Assembly (NCBI GenBank): GCA_910579545.1 | Contig: CAJTVI010000006.1 | Span: 1 to 64,000 of the forward strand | DNA from: an uncultured Oscillospiraceae bacterium | GTDB taxonomy: Bacteria; Bacillota; Clostridia; Oscillospirales; Ruminococcaceae | Reading direction: 5' to 3' | DNA: 64,000 nucleotides | Part shown: positions 25,731 through 35,800 of the stretch, in pieces | How positions within the stretch are numbered: the stretch's first letter is position 1 | Layout: every line of letters begins with the position of its first letter | Program-made: the position numbers and the translations under genes | The notes under the pieces: generated by a model | What the model was told of the DNA's origin: nothing | What the model saw: the letters and a program-made list of their open reading frames with translations, nothing else | Database searches by the model: none

Positions 25731-25762
25731 CGGGCAGTCATCCGTTAATGGATGACTGCCCG
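25731..25762 (-). terminator. Terminator of the 115-residue minus-strand gene
   Basis: CGGGCAGTCATCC (25731-25743) pairs perfectly with GGATGACTGCCCG (25750-25762). On the minus strand the stem is followed by TTTTTGATGG. Confidence 0.8.
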
Positions 25763-25781
25763 ATAAACTGGAATTTGTGAA

Positions 25782-26129
25782 TCAAACAATATTCTCACCC
25801 AAGATTATTTTAGGCATTGTGGTTAAACACCTATTCCAACGTTTATAGAATTTTTCTACACCAAGTTTTGAAACTCTTGCATGTGCTTCTTCATTTTCCA
25901 GCACCCAATATAAGACATATGTTACCTTACCTATATTTCTTGTAAGACGAACAGGTAATTCTCCCTCTTTAACTGCGTTAAAATCTTTTTGTCGGTGAGT
26001 ACGTTTTATGTAGTGTACATCAATGACACCGTCTTGCTCCAAGTAAAATTCTGCTACTTCCCTCATCAGTTCTTCAATTTCATCTAACTTGGTCAGTTTT
26101 GCCTCATATATGCATATTTCATTAAACAT
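25782..26129 (-). CDS. Unknown 115-residue protein, possibly a dimeric alpha-beta barrel
   Basis: ATG 26129 is supported by GGAGGGG 6 nt upstream. The beginning (MFNEICIYEAKLTKLDEIEEL and a later GVIDVHYIKRTHRQ) has the beta-alpha-beta spacing of antibiotic-biosynthesis-monooxygenase-like (ABM) domains, but I cannot name a family. It is a complete unit with its own promoter, possible operator and terminator, AT-rich and opposite to all neighbouring ICE genes, so it looks like a later insertion. Confidence 0.65.
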   Translation of the reverse strand: MFNEICIYEAKLTKLDEIEELMREVAEFYLEQDGVIDVHYIKRTHRQKDFNAVKEGELPVRLTRNIGKVTYVLYWVLENEEAHARVSKLGVEKFYKRWNRCLTTMPKIILGENIV

Positions 26130-26146
26130 AAAACACCCCTCCGCAA

Positions 26147-26194
26147 ATCCCGATTTACCGGGATGATTATAGCACGGGACCACTGTTATTTCAA
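26147..26194 (-). promoter_or_regulatory. Promoter and candidate operator for the 115-residue gene
   Basis: On the minus strand: TTGAAA (26189-26194), 17-bp spacer, TATAAT (26166-26171). Just downstream, ATCCCG (26147-26152) and CGGGAT (26159-26164) form an inverted repeat over the predicted start of transcription, a good place for a repressor. Confidence 0.7.
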
Positions 26195-26387
26195 TAATGC
26201 CCTTGTGGATTTGTGGGAACTGCCGAAGTGGTATCCCAGCAACACTTTTCTTAAAAGAGACACCGAGCGGCTACGCAGGGTTCCGGCGGGCTTTTTCATT
26301 TCTCAAGCCAACTCTATGAAAAAAGGGGGGATGCCTTTGCTTGTATCCGGCTAACCTGTCAAAACATCCAAAACACAATGAGAGGAA

Positions 26388-27470
26388 GTGGTCAATGACA
26401 TCATTCGATACATTGATATGTTCTCCGGGATCGGGGGATTCCGGGAAGGTCTTACCCGCGCCGGAGGATTCGAGTGCGCGGGACACTGCGAGCTCGACAC
26501 CCAGGCCGACCGCAGCTACCGCGCTCTGTTCGACACAAGCGGCGAGTGGTACTGCGCCGACGCCAAGGACGCCGACCCTGCAGCCATGCCCGACTTCGAA
26601 CTGCTCTGCGGCGGATTTCCGTGCCAGAGTTTCAGCATTGCTGGACGCCGGGGCGGGTTTGGCGACCCAAGGGGCACCCTGTTCTTTGAACTTGCCCGCC
26701 TGGCTGAAGCGCGGCACCCTCGCTATCTGCTGTATGAGAATGTTCCCGGCCTGCTTAACCATGACGGCGGCCGGACGTTTGCGGCCGTCCTTGATACGCT
26801 GGACCGATTGGGGTATGGCGTGGAGTGGCAGGTGCTCAACAGCAAGGATTTCGGCGTCCCGCAGGCCCGGCGCCGGCTGTACATTGTCGGATATCTTGAT
26901 GGCAGATGTGCCGGAAAAGTATTTCCTTTCACCGAAACAGCAGCAGCGTCTCTTGTACAAGTACGCGCCGGAAAGCAGGGCGAACGGGTCTATTCCCCCA
27001 CAGGTGTAAGCTGTACGCTGTCGGCGCAGGCGGGCGGGTTTGCCGGGCGTACCGGGCTGTACGACATGGCCGGGATGCCGATGCCGGTAAAAGAGGCCAC
27101 AAAGAAAGGCTACAAGATGGCCTATCCGGGCGACAGCATCGACCTGAGCTACCCCACCCAGAACACCAGGCGCGGCAGGGTGGGGCGCGGGATCGCGCAT
27201 ACCCTGACCGCCAGCAGCACGCAGGGGACCCTCTGCCCGGACGAGACCGGCGCATCGCCATATGGCAGGGTGCGCCGCCTGACCCCGCGCGAGTGCCTGC
27301 GCCTGCAGGGCTGGCGGGAGGAGCAGATCGACAAGGTGCTGGCGATCCAGAGCGACAACCAAGCGTACAAGCAGGCGGGCAACGGCGTGACCGTGACGGT
27401 GGTGGAGGCCATCGGGCGGCGGCTGGCGGCTGCAGACGCAGAACTGCGGGGTGTGCGGGATGCCCCTTGA
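26388..27470 (+). CDS. dcm: DNA (cytosine-5-)-methyltransferase
   Basis: 360 residues. Motif I is IDMFSGIGGFREGL, motif IV is GGFPCQSFSIAG with the catalytic Cys (near residue 80), motif VI is ENVPGLL, motif VIII is QARRRLYIVG, and motifs IX/X are LTPRECLRLQGW and GNGVTV. Length fits a complete type II-style enzyme, but no partner endonuclease is nearby. It likely protects the element from host restriction. GTG 26388 is used; AGAGG lies only 2 nt before it, so the start is uncertain. It overlaps the amidoligase gene. Confidence 0.92.
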   Translation: MVNDIIRYIDMFSGIGGFREGLTRAGGFECAGHCELDTQADRSYRALFDTSGEWYCADAKDADPAAMPDFELLCGGFPCQSFSIAGRRGGFGDPRGTLFFELARLAEARHPRYLLYENVPGLLNHDGGRTFAAVLDTLDRLGYGVEWQVLNSKDFGVPQARRRLYIVGYLDGRCAGKVFPFTETAAASLVQVRAGKQGERVYSPTGVSCTLSAQAGGFAGRTGLYDMAGMPMPVKEATKKGYKMAYPGDSIDLSYPTQNTRRGRVGRGIAHTLTASSTQGTLCPDETGASPYGRVRRLTPRECLRLQGWREEQIDKVLAIQSDNQAYKQAGNGVTVTVVEAIGRRLAAADAELRGVRDAP

Positions 27471-28428
27471 CCTCAAGGATCAGTATTTTGGCTGCGAGAT
27501 CGAGATGACCGGGCTGACCCGCGAACAGGCGGCAAAAGCCGTCGCAGGTCTGTTCGGAACGTCCGCGCGGCGGACAGGTGAGTCCCGTGTCTATGATCCA
27601 TGGGAGGTGATAGACCGGGACGGCAAGGCGTGGCGGTTTGTCTATGACAGCAGCATCCGTGCAACACGCAAAGCGGGAAATGAGCAGGTTGCCATCGGTG
27701 ATGGGTGTTACAAGGTCGAGATGAACTCGCCAAAGCTGGAGTACAGCGAGATGGGCAAGCTGCAGCAGGTGGTGCGGGCACTGCGCCATGCCGGGGCGGT
27801 GACCAACACAAGCTGCGGGATGCATGTCCATGTAGACGCTTCAAGGCACACAGCGCAGAGCCTGAAAAACGCGCTCTCGATCATGTACTCCAAAGAGGAT
27901 ATCCTGTTCAAGGCGCTCAAGGTCAACCCTAACCGGGTGGAGCAGTGGTGCAAAAAGGTCAACGAGGACAAGCTGCAATCCATCCGCAAGCTCCCGGTCG
28001 ATGCAGACCTGTATCAGATGCAGGAGCGGTGGTACTCGGATACGCGGGACAGCCCGTCTTACCACTACAACGAGACCCGCTATTACGCGCTCAACCTGCA
28101 CTCGGTGTTCTACCGCGGCACATTGGAATGGCGGTGTTTTGAGAGTACCCTCCATGCCGGTAAGGTGCGGGCAAATATCACGCTGGCGCTTGCCATCTCA
28201 GCCCAGGCCATCAACCAGAGCCGGACGGTCATGCGCAAGACCGAGATTACGGAAAATCCGGCATTTACGTTCCGAACCTTTCTTTTACGGCTCGGACTCA
28301 TCGGGCCGGAGTACAAGAATGTGCGGGAGCATCTGCTGGAAAACCTGCCGGGCGACCGGGCATGGCGGTACGACAAGAGCCAATATCCTTGCCTGACCGG
28401 GCAAAATCAAAATCACGAATCGAGGTGA
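27460..28428 (+). CDS. Amidoligase (COOH-NH2 ligase family)
   Basis: 322 residues. The stretch FGCEIEMTGLTREQAAKAV at the start and SCGMHVHVDASRHTA near 125 are typical of the glutamine-synthetase-like amidoligase family (PF12224), which joins amino groups to carboxyl groups, probably on peptides or cell-wall precursors. The AIG2-like gene follows after 5 bp, a recurring pairing for the family. ATG 27460 is inside the end of the methyltransferase gene. Confidence 0.85.
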   Translation: MPLDLKDQYFGCEIEMTGLTREQAAKAVAGLFGTSARRTGESRVYDPWEVIDRDGKAWRFVYDSSIRATRKAGNEQVAIGDGCYKVEMNSPKLEYSEMGKLQQVVRALRHAGAVTNTSCGMHVHVDASRHTAQSLKNALSIMYSKEDILFKALKVNPNRVEQWCKKVNEDKLQSIRKLPVDADLYQMQERWYSDTRDSPSYHYNETRYYALNLHSVFYRGTLEWRCFESTLHAGKVRANITLALAISAQAINQSRTVMRKTEITENPAFTFRTFLLRLGLIGPEYKNVREHLLENLPGDRAWRYDKSQYPCLTGQNQNHESR

Positions 28429-28433
28429 GAGAG

Positions 28434-28919
28434 ATAGAGTATTTTGCTTACGGGAGCAATATGAATCTGGATCAGATGGCGTACCGCTGCCCGGAATCCG
28501 AGGTGATCGGGACCGTCCGGCTGGAGGGGTACCGCCTCGCTTTTGCGGGAGGGAGCGGTGTTGCGACCATCCTGCCCTGCCCCAGCAGCCATGTGGACGG
28601 CGTACTGTGGGAGATCAGCGAAGCGGACGAGCAGCGGCTGGATCATTACGAGGGTTTTCCCCGGTTGTACGGCAAGGAACCTGTCACAGTCAGGGACAAG
28701 GCCGGGGCTGTCCATGAGGTCATGGCGTACACCATGAACCCGCCGTACCGGGACGAGCGGGCGATGCCCAGTATTCCTTATTTGTATGGGATCGTAGAGG
28801 GCTGTACGCAGAACGGCATTGATACGGATCGTGTCTTTGATGCGCTGAAACGCACTGAAAGTGAGGTGATGAGCCAACAGGAACGCGGTGATAAGGGCCG
28901 CAAAGGGCCGGAGAGGTAA
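28434..28919 (+). CDS. AIG2-like gamma-glutamylcyclotransferase
   Basis: About 161 residues. EYFAYGSNMNLDQM is the signature of the AIG2/GGCT fold, with a glutamate in LDHYEGFPRLYGK as likely catalytic acid (near residue 70). Family members cleave gamma-glutamyl amine bonds to release 5-oxoproline. The expected initiator is ATA 28434: GAGGTGA (28422-28428) lies 5 nt before it, while GTG 28425 lies inside that SD. Together with the amidoligase it may make and break gamma-glutamyl-type linkages. Confidence 0.82.
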   Translation: MEYFAYGSNMNLDQMAYRCPESEVIGTVRLEGYRLAFAGGSGVATILPCPSSHVDGVLWEISEADEQRLDHYEGFPRLYGKEPVTVRDKAGAVHEVMAYTMNPPYRDERAMPSIPYLYGIVEGCTQNGIDTDRVFDALKRTESEVMSQQERGDKGRKGPER

Positions 28920-29054
28920 ACGGCCGGGGATTGTTGGTTTTGGCTGCTTTTGAGGGTACATCTTTGTTGGATCGTGTGAATGGATGTTCTGGCAGGGTTA
29001 GGGTATGCTTGGCTTGCCTCAGATGAGGACAAAACAAACAAAGGAGCATGAACT

Positions 29055-29828
29055 ATGAAAAGCCAAAACAACCTGTCCCGGACCGCCGCGATCCTGCTTG
29101 CGGCTCTTGCGCTGGCCGGATGCGCCAGCACAGCCAGCCCCGCCGCCGCGCCAGAGGGTGTGCCGCCTGCTATGGCTGCGCCACAGGAATCGAAAACTCT
29201 GCCCCTAAAAAAGATGGAGGCTCTCGTGCCGGAACGACCGGCTGAGAAAGAAACCGAACCGGAAACGGCCCAGCCTGCTGAAAGCGCACAGCCGGAACAG
29301 ACGGCCAGCCCTGCGCCGGAGCAGGCCCCCGAGCCAACCCCGGCACCCACCCCGGAACCGCAGCCCGAACCCACGCCGGAACTTGCCCCGCTTCCCGCAT
29401 CCGAACCAGCCCCCGCCCCGGCAGACGGAGCGATCCCGTTCTACCTTGCGGCAGGGACAGGGAAATGGTGGAAGATTGACGCCAGCGACAGCGCCTATTG
29501 GGCGGTGCAGGAGCAGATCAACGCCATGCGCGCGGCGGGCGGCTTGCCTGCCCTCACAATGGACGATGGGTTGTCTGCAACCGCCAGCGCCCGGTGCGAA
29601 TCCTTTGTCGCGGGCGGACCGTTCGACCACAGCGGCATGATTACAAAGAGTGAGATACTTGCCGCCGGGCCGCTGTTCACAGCGGGTGCGGTATGTACGG
29701 CATGGCAGGGGAGCGCAACACACTACGCCTGCATCATGCGCACGGACATCACAAGCATGGGCGTTGGATGCTGGTTTTGTGAGGTGGACGGAAACCAATA
29801 TACCTACTGGACTGTAACATTTGAATAG
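29055..29828 (+). CDS. CAP/SCP-domain lipoprotein
   Basis: 257 residues. Signal peptide with lipobox LALAGC (Cys near 23), a Pro/Glu-rich spacer with repeated PEP/PTP units (about 60-125), then a CAP-like domain (AYWAVQEQINAMRAAGGLPAL and FDHSGMITKSEI). It should be a surface lipoprotein held away from the membrane by the spacer. AAAGGAG precedes ATG 29055 by about 8 nt. It ends in a terminator, directly before the adhesin gene. Confidence 0.82.
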   Translation: MKSQNNLSRTAAILLAALALAGCASTASPAAAPEGVPPAMAAPQESKTLPLKKMEALVPERPAEKETEPETAQPAESAQPEQTASPAPEQAPEPTPAPTPEPQPEPTPELAPLPASEPAPAPADGAIPFYLAAGTGKWWKIDASDSAYWAVQEQINAMRAAGGLPALTMDDGLSATASARCESFVAGGPFDHSGMITKSEILAAGPLFTAGAVCTAWQGSATHYACIMRTDITSMGVGCWFCEVDGNQYTYWTVTFE

Positions 29829-29840
29829 CCGAACTACACA

Positions 29841-29875
29841 GGGGGCTGCCCGGCAGGGCGGCCCCCCATTTTTTT
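29841..29875 (+). terminator. Intrinsic terminator between lipoprotein and adhesin
   Basis: GGGGGCTGCCC (29841-29851) pairs with GGGCGGCCCCC (29856-29866), then a run of seven T. Confidence 0.85.
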
Positions 29876-29890
29876 GCTTGGAGGTAAAAT

Positions 29891-32800
29891 TTGAATAAAA
29901 CCAAAATGAAATATCGGCTTCTCTCGGCGCTGCTTGCGGTGCTGCTGTGCTTTTCCAGCATGGGGAGCGTTTCGTTTGCTGCAGAGAGCGAGCCGACAGA
30001 GCCGAGCGAGCCGCCCGCGACGGCAGAGACGATGACGGCTGAAAGCACCCCCGAACCGACTGCCGCGCCGCTGGATGGGGATGGCCCGGATGAAACGGCC
30101 GGGGGTGAACCGGGCGCGGAAAGTACGCCGGAACCAGCTGTAAGCAAAGCAGCACAGGCATTCATTAACGCCATTGCAGCCATCGACCGGGAGGCCGTTT
30201 TGAGTGCGGCTAATACCTGGGGCTTGGCTCATCGGGCGTGGCTTGAGGATCAGGACAACCTTGACCTCCAGACTGCGTTGGACGAGGCAACCGCAGCGTC
30301 CGATGCAGCTGCCGTACAGCTCTATGCAGCCGAGGATTTGTTTTATGAAATCCCGGAGGGCGAGCAGGAGGGTGATGCGGTGCAGGCGGCATACCTGTCC
30401 TTGATGTCCATAGTGGTGGCAATGCATGAAAAGATGGATAATCCTATTGCACCTGCAGAGCCTGCCAAGCCGGATGAGCCGACAGACCCTGGAACAGAGG
30501 GTGGCGATGAAACGCCCACTGAACCGAGCGGGGATGAAATCGCCAGCATCCTGTACGGTGACCTGCCCGATACGCCGACCGGCAGCTACATGGGCCGGTA
30601 TGGTTTGCCAGTGGCCGTGGGAGAAACCAAGATCAGCATCAGTGAATGGGCAGACGAAATACTGGCTGAGGGTGCTGGGCACATGGATGCAGATGCCCTC
30701 AATGCGGATGACATCAGCATTACGGTACCCTTGCAGGCAGGTGAGGATTTTGCCATTGTGCCTGTCATGGTGCAGGTAGAGTATCCGGCCAATGGCAGCA
30801 GCTCTCATATCGTTTTGCCGGGTGGCGTAACGGTGCTGCGCCCGGACGGCAGCGGAGAGGCAGCCAGTGCGGATGAGGCCGCGGCCATTTTGACCGCGAG
30901 TTACAACGAGTCATCTGCCTCCGTATCTGGCATTCTGGTGCAGGCCAGCGAGGATTTCACCGCGCGGTTTGTATACGAAGCCCCGGATGGTACGGTGCTG
31001 GAAAAGAGGGTGACCGTCCATGTAGACGGCACAGAAGCTGCTGTCCCCGCGCTGTATGGAGTTGGCAGCACCACCTATGCCGAGCGCCCCACGCCCGCCG
31101 TCACCAGCGGCAAGATCACCAAAGCTGAGAAGGTCAACGGGACATGGCTGATCTGGTTTAATGGCGAGGAGGCGTATTGCTGCGACCACGGATTAACCGG
31201 CAAGCCTGCGGGGTGTCCGACCTATACCTATTCGCATACGTCAATCGTGGAAGCATCCCAGTACACCCCCGGCGACCATTATCGCAATCAAGTTGAGATT
31301 TGGGGTGGGCTGAGTCAGCTTTCGCTTGGGCTGCGTGGCGCGGATGCGTCCACTTTTGCGGCGCAGAGCGAGGATGAGACCGCTGCCGCCTGTTACGATG
31401 ATACCCAGCGATGGATCATGGAACACTATCCCGACAGCGTGGCCGGGAAGGCATATCAGAGCGCGATTAGCCGACTTATGAGCGGTTCTACCACTTTTGC
31501 CTCTGACACCGACTATTATACCTACATCTACCAGCCGCCGATTGGGGGCTGGCAGACGGTTGCTCTTATGGGCGGCGCGACGGATGGCAGCGAGGAGCCG
31601 GATGTACAGCCGAAGTTCTATGCTTCATGGGACGCCCCGGCGCAAACGGTTTCAGGCAGCTTTGATTTCTCGTACAAAATCAATACGGATAAACAGCAGT
31701 TGGAGACCAGCGAAAAGGTGGACGGCGCTGTCATTGAGATCGAGCCGCTGACCAAATCCGGCAGCATCGAGGGCGGCAGTTGGGCCATCTCGCCCGCTGG
31801 TAAACAGACAATAACCACCAGCGGCCACACAATGGACGATGCTTACCACACCAACGGCGGAGACGCCACCGCCGCATGGAGTTTGCATTATTCGGTGAGC
31901 AAAACCAGCGGCACCCGCTCTGGCTCGGTCGGGCCATATTCCTCTCAGAGCGAGGCGGATGCGGAGGCCGACAGCGCCCGCGAGAATGCCATCCGGGAAC
32001 TGCGCGGCGAGGCCCAGCGGATGGTAGATGCGGCCATTGCCTCGGCCCGGCAGCAGCTTTCCAGCTTGCAGTTCCGGTATGAAGAAATTGGTGTGCCGTA
32101 TGGCTTTGAGGTTTTCACTGGCACACTCGGCAGCAGCCAGGTCATTGCAGTTCCGTCCAATGCCAATCGGGACTATGTCATGCGCAACGATGAGTGGTCG
32201 CTGCAAGTTAGAATCGACAAGCGCGATAGCGAGACTGGCGAGCGCATCCAGGGCGAGGCATCCTTTGCGGTGTTCGAGTGGGACAAGGTGCTTGGCCGCT
32301 ATATCCCCTATGGCGGGTATAATCAGTACAAAGTTGAGCGCCAGCCGGACGGCACTTACTCGGTAATGAACCACAGCAGCTATGCCGATGCCGACCCAGC
32401 CGCCCATACTATGTACTACACCCAGCGCAACGAGGGCCGTTTCCTCATCGTTGAAATGCAGTCACCTACCGGCTATTACGGTGACTGGAGCGATGTCTCC
32501 AAACCGGGCGCGGCAGGCAGCGCAAAAGGCAAACGTGCCTATTTCATTGAGATCACCAAGGACAACAATGGCGCGGTGATTTGGCTGGATAACACGGACT
32601 ATAATGCCGACATCGGCCTTACCAACGAGGGCGGCACTCTGCTCGACACCGGTGACGGCATTGTGTCGGTTGAGATTAGCGATACCCCCCTGCCTGCCAG
32701 CAAGACCTACATCACCGACAAGAGCGGCATTGCCGCCAATGAGGACGGCCGCACCGTACAGCCGGTCGATAACCGTTTCCTCAACGACCGTGTTCTCGGT

Positions 32801-35800
32801 GAGATCATTTTGAGCAAGGTCGATCTGGATGCTATGCGCTATCTCGCAGCGGGCAGCAACGGTAACTCAACGCTGGAGGGCGCGGTGTATGATCTCTATG
32901 CCGCAGAGGACATCTGCCACCCGGACGGCGTGACCGGCATCGTCGATTATGCCAAAATCACTGATGCCAGCGGCACACCGCTCTGGCATACGACCGTACT
33001 CACCAACGGCGGCTGGGAGAGCAGTTATCTGCCTGTACTGAAAAAGGATCACCTTGTCGCCAGTGCAGCCATTACGGATGGGAAACTGGCCTTTACCAAT
33101 CTCTACCTCGGCAAGTATTACCTCGTCGAGCGGGCCACCGGCCTGACTATGCCATTGGACACCAATGGACAGGTCATTTTGAATCCCACCTATCCGATGC
33201 TGGATCGGAAACTCCAGCCGAACGGCAGTGCCCGGCCGCTTGCCCGAAACGGCGCGGGTGAATACACGGACTATGTGTACCGCAATCGCTATTCCGCCGT
33301 GGCCGAGGGCCGCGCGCTGAACGGCATCCGCACCTTTGATGGGTACTATTTGTCCTTTGCGAACGGCTACCTCTGCGATGAAATCAACCACTATGTCATA
33401 CTTGCCTACGGCGACGAATCCGGCCTTGTGATTCGGCAGACCGTGCAGAGCGAGGACGAGGTGCTGAAATCCGGCTTCAGCATCAACAAACTTGTCAGCA
33501 CTACCGGCCAGCCGGGGCCTGCCGTCAAGCTGAACGGCGCGGGCTTTACGGTCTATCGCGTATCCGATCTGAGCCGGGCCGGACAGTTTGCGCAAAACCC
33601 GGATGGAAGCTATCAGGTGCAGAGCATCCTCGATGCTTATCGCGCCGAAAGCTACGATCAGGATACCCCCAAGTACGATTTCAGTGGTGAGACCCAGGCC
33701 ATCGCCACAATGTACGAGGGCAGTCAGTCGGCGGTGGACGGCTACAACCAGAGCCTGACCTCTGGTGCGGATAATGCGAACGGCTCCGGCGTGGGCTGGC
33801 AGCCCACCGATAAGTCGGGCGAGTACCGGCTGGGCGAGGTGTTCACCAATGCCGAGGGCATCCTGCGTGTGGACGGCCTCGCCTATGGGCAGTATCTGGT
33901 GGTGGAAACGACTGTGCCGCGCGATGTGTTCCAGGCCGCGCCTTTCATCGTAACCGTGGACAGCAATGCCCCGCAGAGCGTGTTTTGTACGCCGCAAGGC
34001 AGCGTCACTACGCCGAGCGGCAGCTACATGACCTACAACATTTTGGATGAGGAGTTGGAGGGCTATTTGCAGCTCATCAAGATCGACGCTGAAACCGGCA
34101 AGGCCGTGATGTTGGCACACACGTCGTTCTCTATTTTCAGTATTTTGGAGGACGGCAGCCTTGAAATCATCAAGATGAACGACCCTGCCAGCGGCAACGC
34201 GATGGCCAAAACCAGCGTGTTTTACACGGACGAGAATGGCCTGATGAAAACACCGGAAAAGCTGCCGTTGGGCCGCTATCGCGTGATGGAAGTGCAGGGG
34301 CCGGAGGGTTTCTACAATGATACCAGTTACTATGTCGATTTTGAGATCACGTCCGAGCGCATCTATGAGGTGATCGGGTCGAGCGCCGACAGCATGGATG
34401 ACTATATCGTTACTGAGCGGTATGTCAACCGCGAGACACTGGGCCAGCTGACGATTCGCAAAGAGGGCGAGGTTCTGGTTGGTTTTGAGAACGGCCAGTT
34501 TGTCTATAAAAACGCGCCGCTGGTCGGGGCGGTCTACGAGATCCGCGCGCATGGCGACATCTTTACTGGCGATCATCAGGTAGGTGACAGCGGCAGCCGT
34601 ACCCTCTGGTATGCGGACGGCGACCTTGTGGCGACCGTGACCACCGGCGCGGACGGCCAGATCGACAAGACCGAGTTTGCCCCGATGCGCACACAGGCGA
34701 CATACGACTTCCTGAGTGTATCACATACAGGCGCAAAGGGCGAAGTGACCATTACACTCCCTCTGGGCAGCTATGATGTGCACGAGGTAAAAGCCCCCTA
34801 CGGCTATGCCCTGACCGGCGACAGCTACACCGTGACCTTCGGCTGGGACAGCCAAGAGAACGACCTCGTTCTCGCAAAAAGCATCGTGAGCCGTGCGGAT
34901 GACAAAGACAAAGAAACCGCATACAGGATCGTCAATGTCAAGGATGCCAACAAAGCGCAGATCGGCCGGCAGACCCTCGTCTTTACCAATGAGCGCGAAA
35001 AAGCACGGGTCGGCGTATACAAAATCGACTGCGAGACCGGCAAGTATCTCGCCGGAGCCGTGTTTGCCCTGTATACTGCGGATGACATCTACGATGCCCA
35101 CGGTAATATGATTTTGTCCGCTGGCAGCCTAATCGCCACCAGCCCGGAATCCTCGGAGGACGGATACACTTACTTTGATGCAGACATCCCCATCCGAGGC
35201 GAGCTGTACGGACTGGCTGAAGAAAAGAACGCCAGCACCAACAGCGGCAATTACTATGCCGTTGAGGTTTCCGCACCCGCTGGCTATTACCTCGACAGTG
35301 AGCCGATGCCGGTAACCTTTGTCTATGATGGTCAGGCTGAAATGATCTTGGACAACACCTGTGCCAACACCCCAACCGAGATGTGGGTGAGCAAACGCCA
35401 GCTGACCGGCAGTGAGGAACTGCCGGGCGCGGTTCTGCGGATCGTGGATAAGGACGGCAACACCGTTGAAGAATGGATCAGCGAAGATGAGCCGAAACGG
35501 ATTATCGGTCTGCACATGGATGAGGTATACATCCTTTCGGAACAGGCTGCGCCGGATGGGTACACTGTCGCGGAAAGCATCCGGTTCAAGCTGGTTCAGC
35601 GCGAGGACAAGGATGGCAGCCTGCTGAATGAGGTGGACACTTATATCTGCACTGGCAAGGATTGGTTTGTATTCGATCATTGGGAACTGGCAGCAGATGG
35701 CATTGTCGTGATGCGGGACGCGCCTGCTCCCGAAAAGCCCCACGAGCCGAAACAGCCGAAATCGGAGCAGCCCCAGCCTACCCCCACCCCTGCGCCGGCT

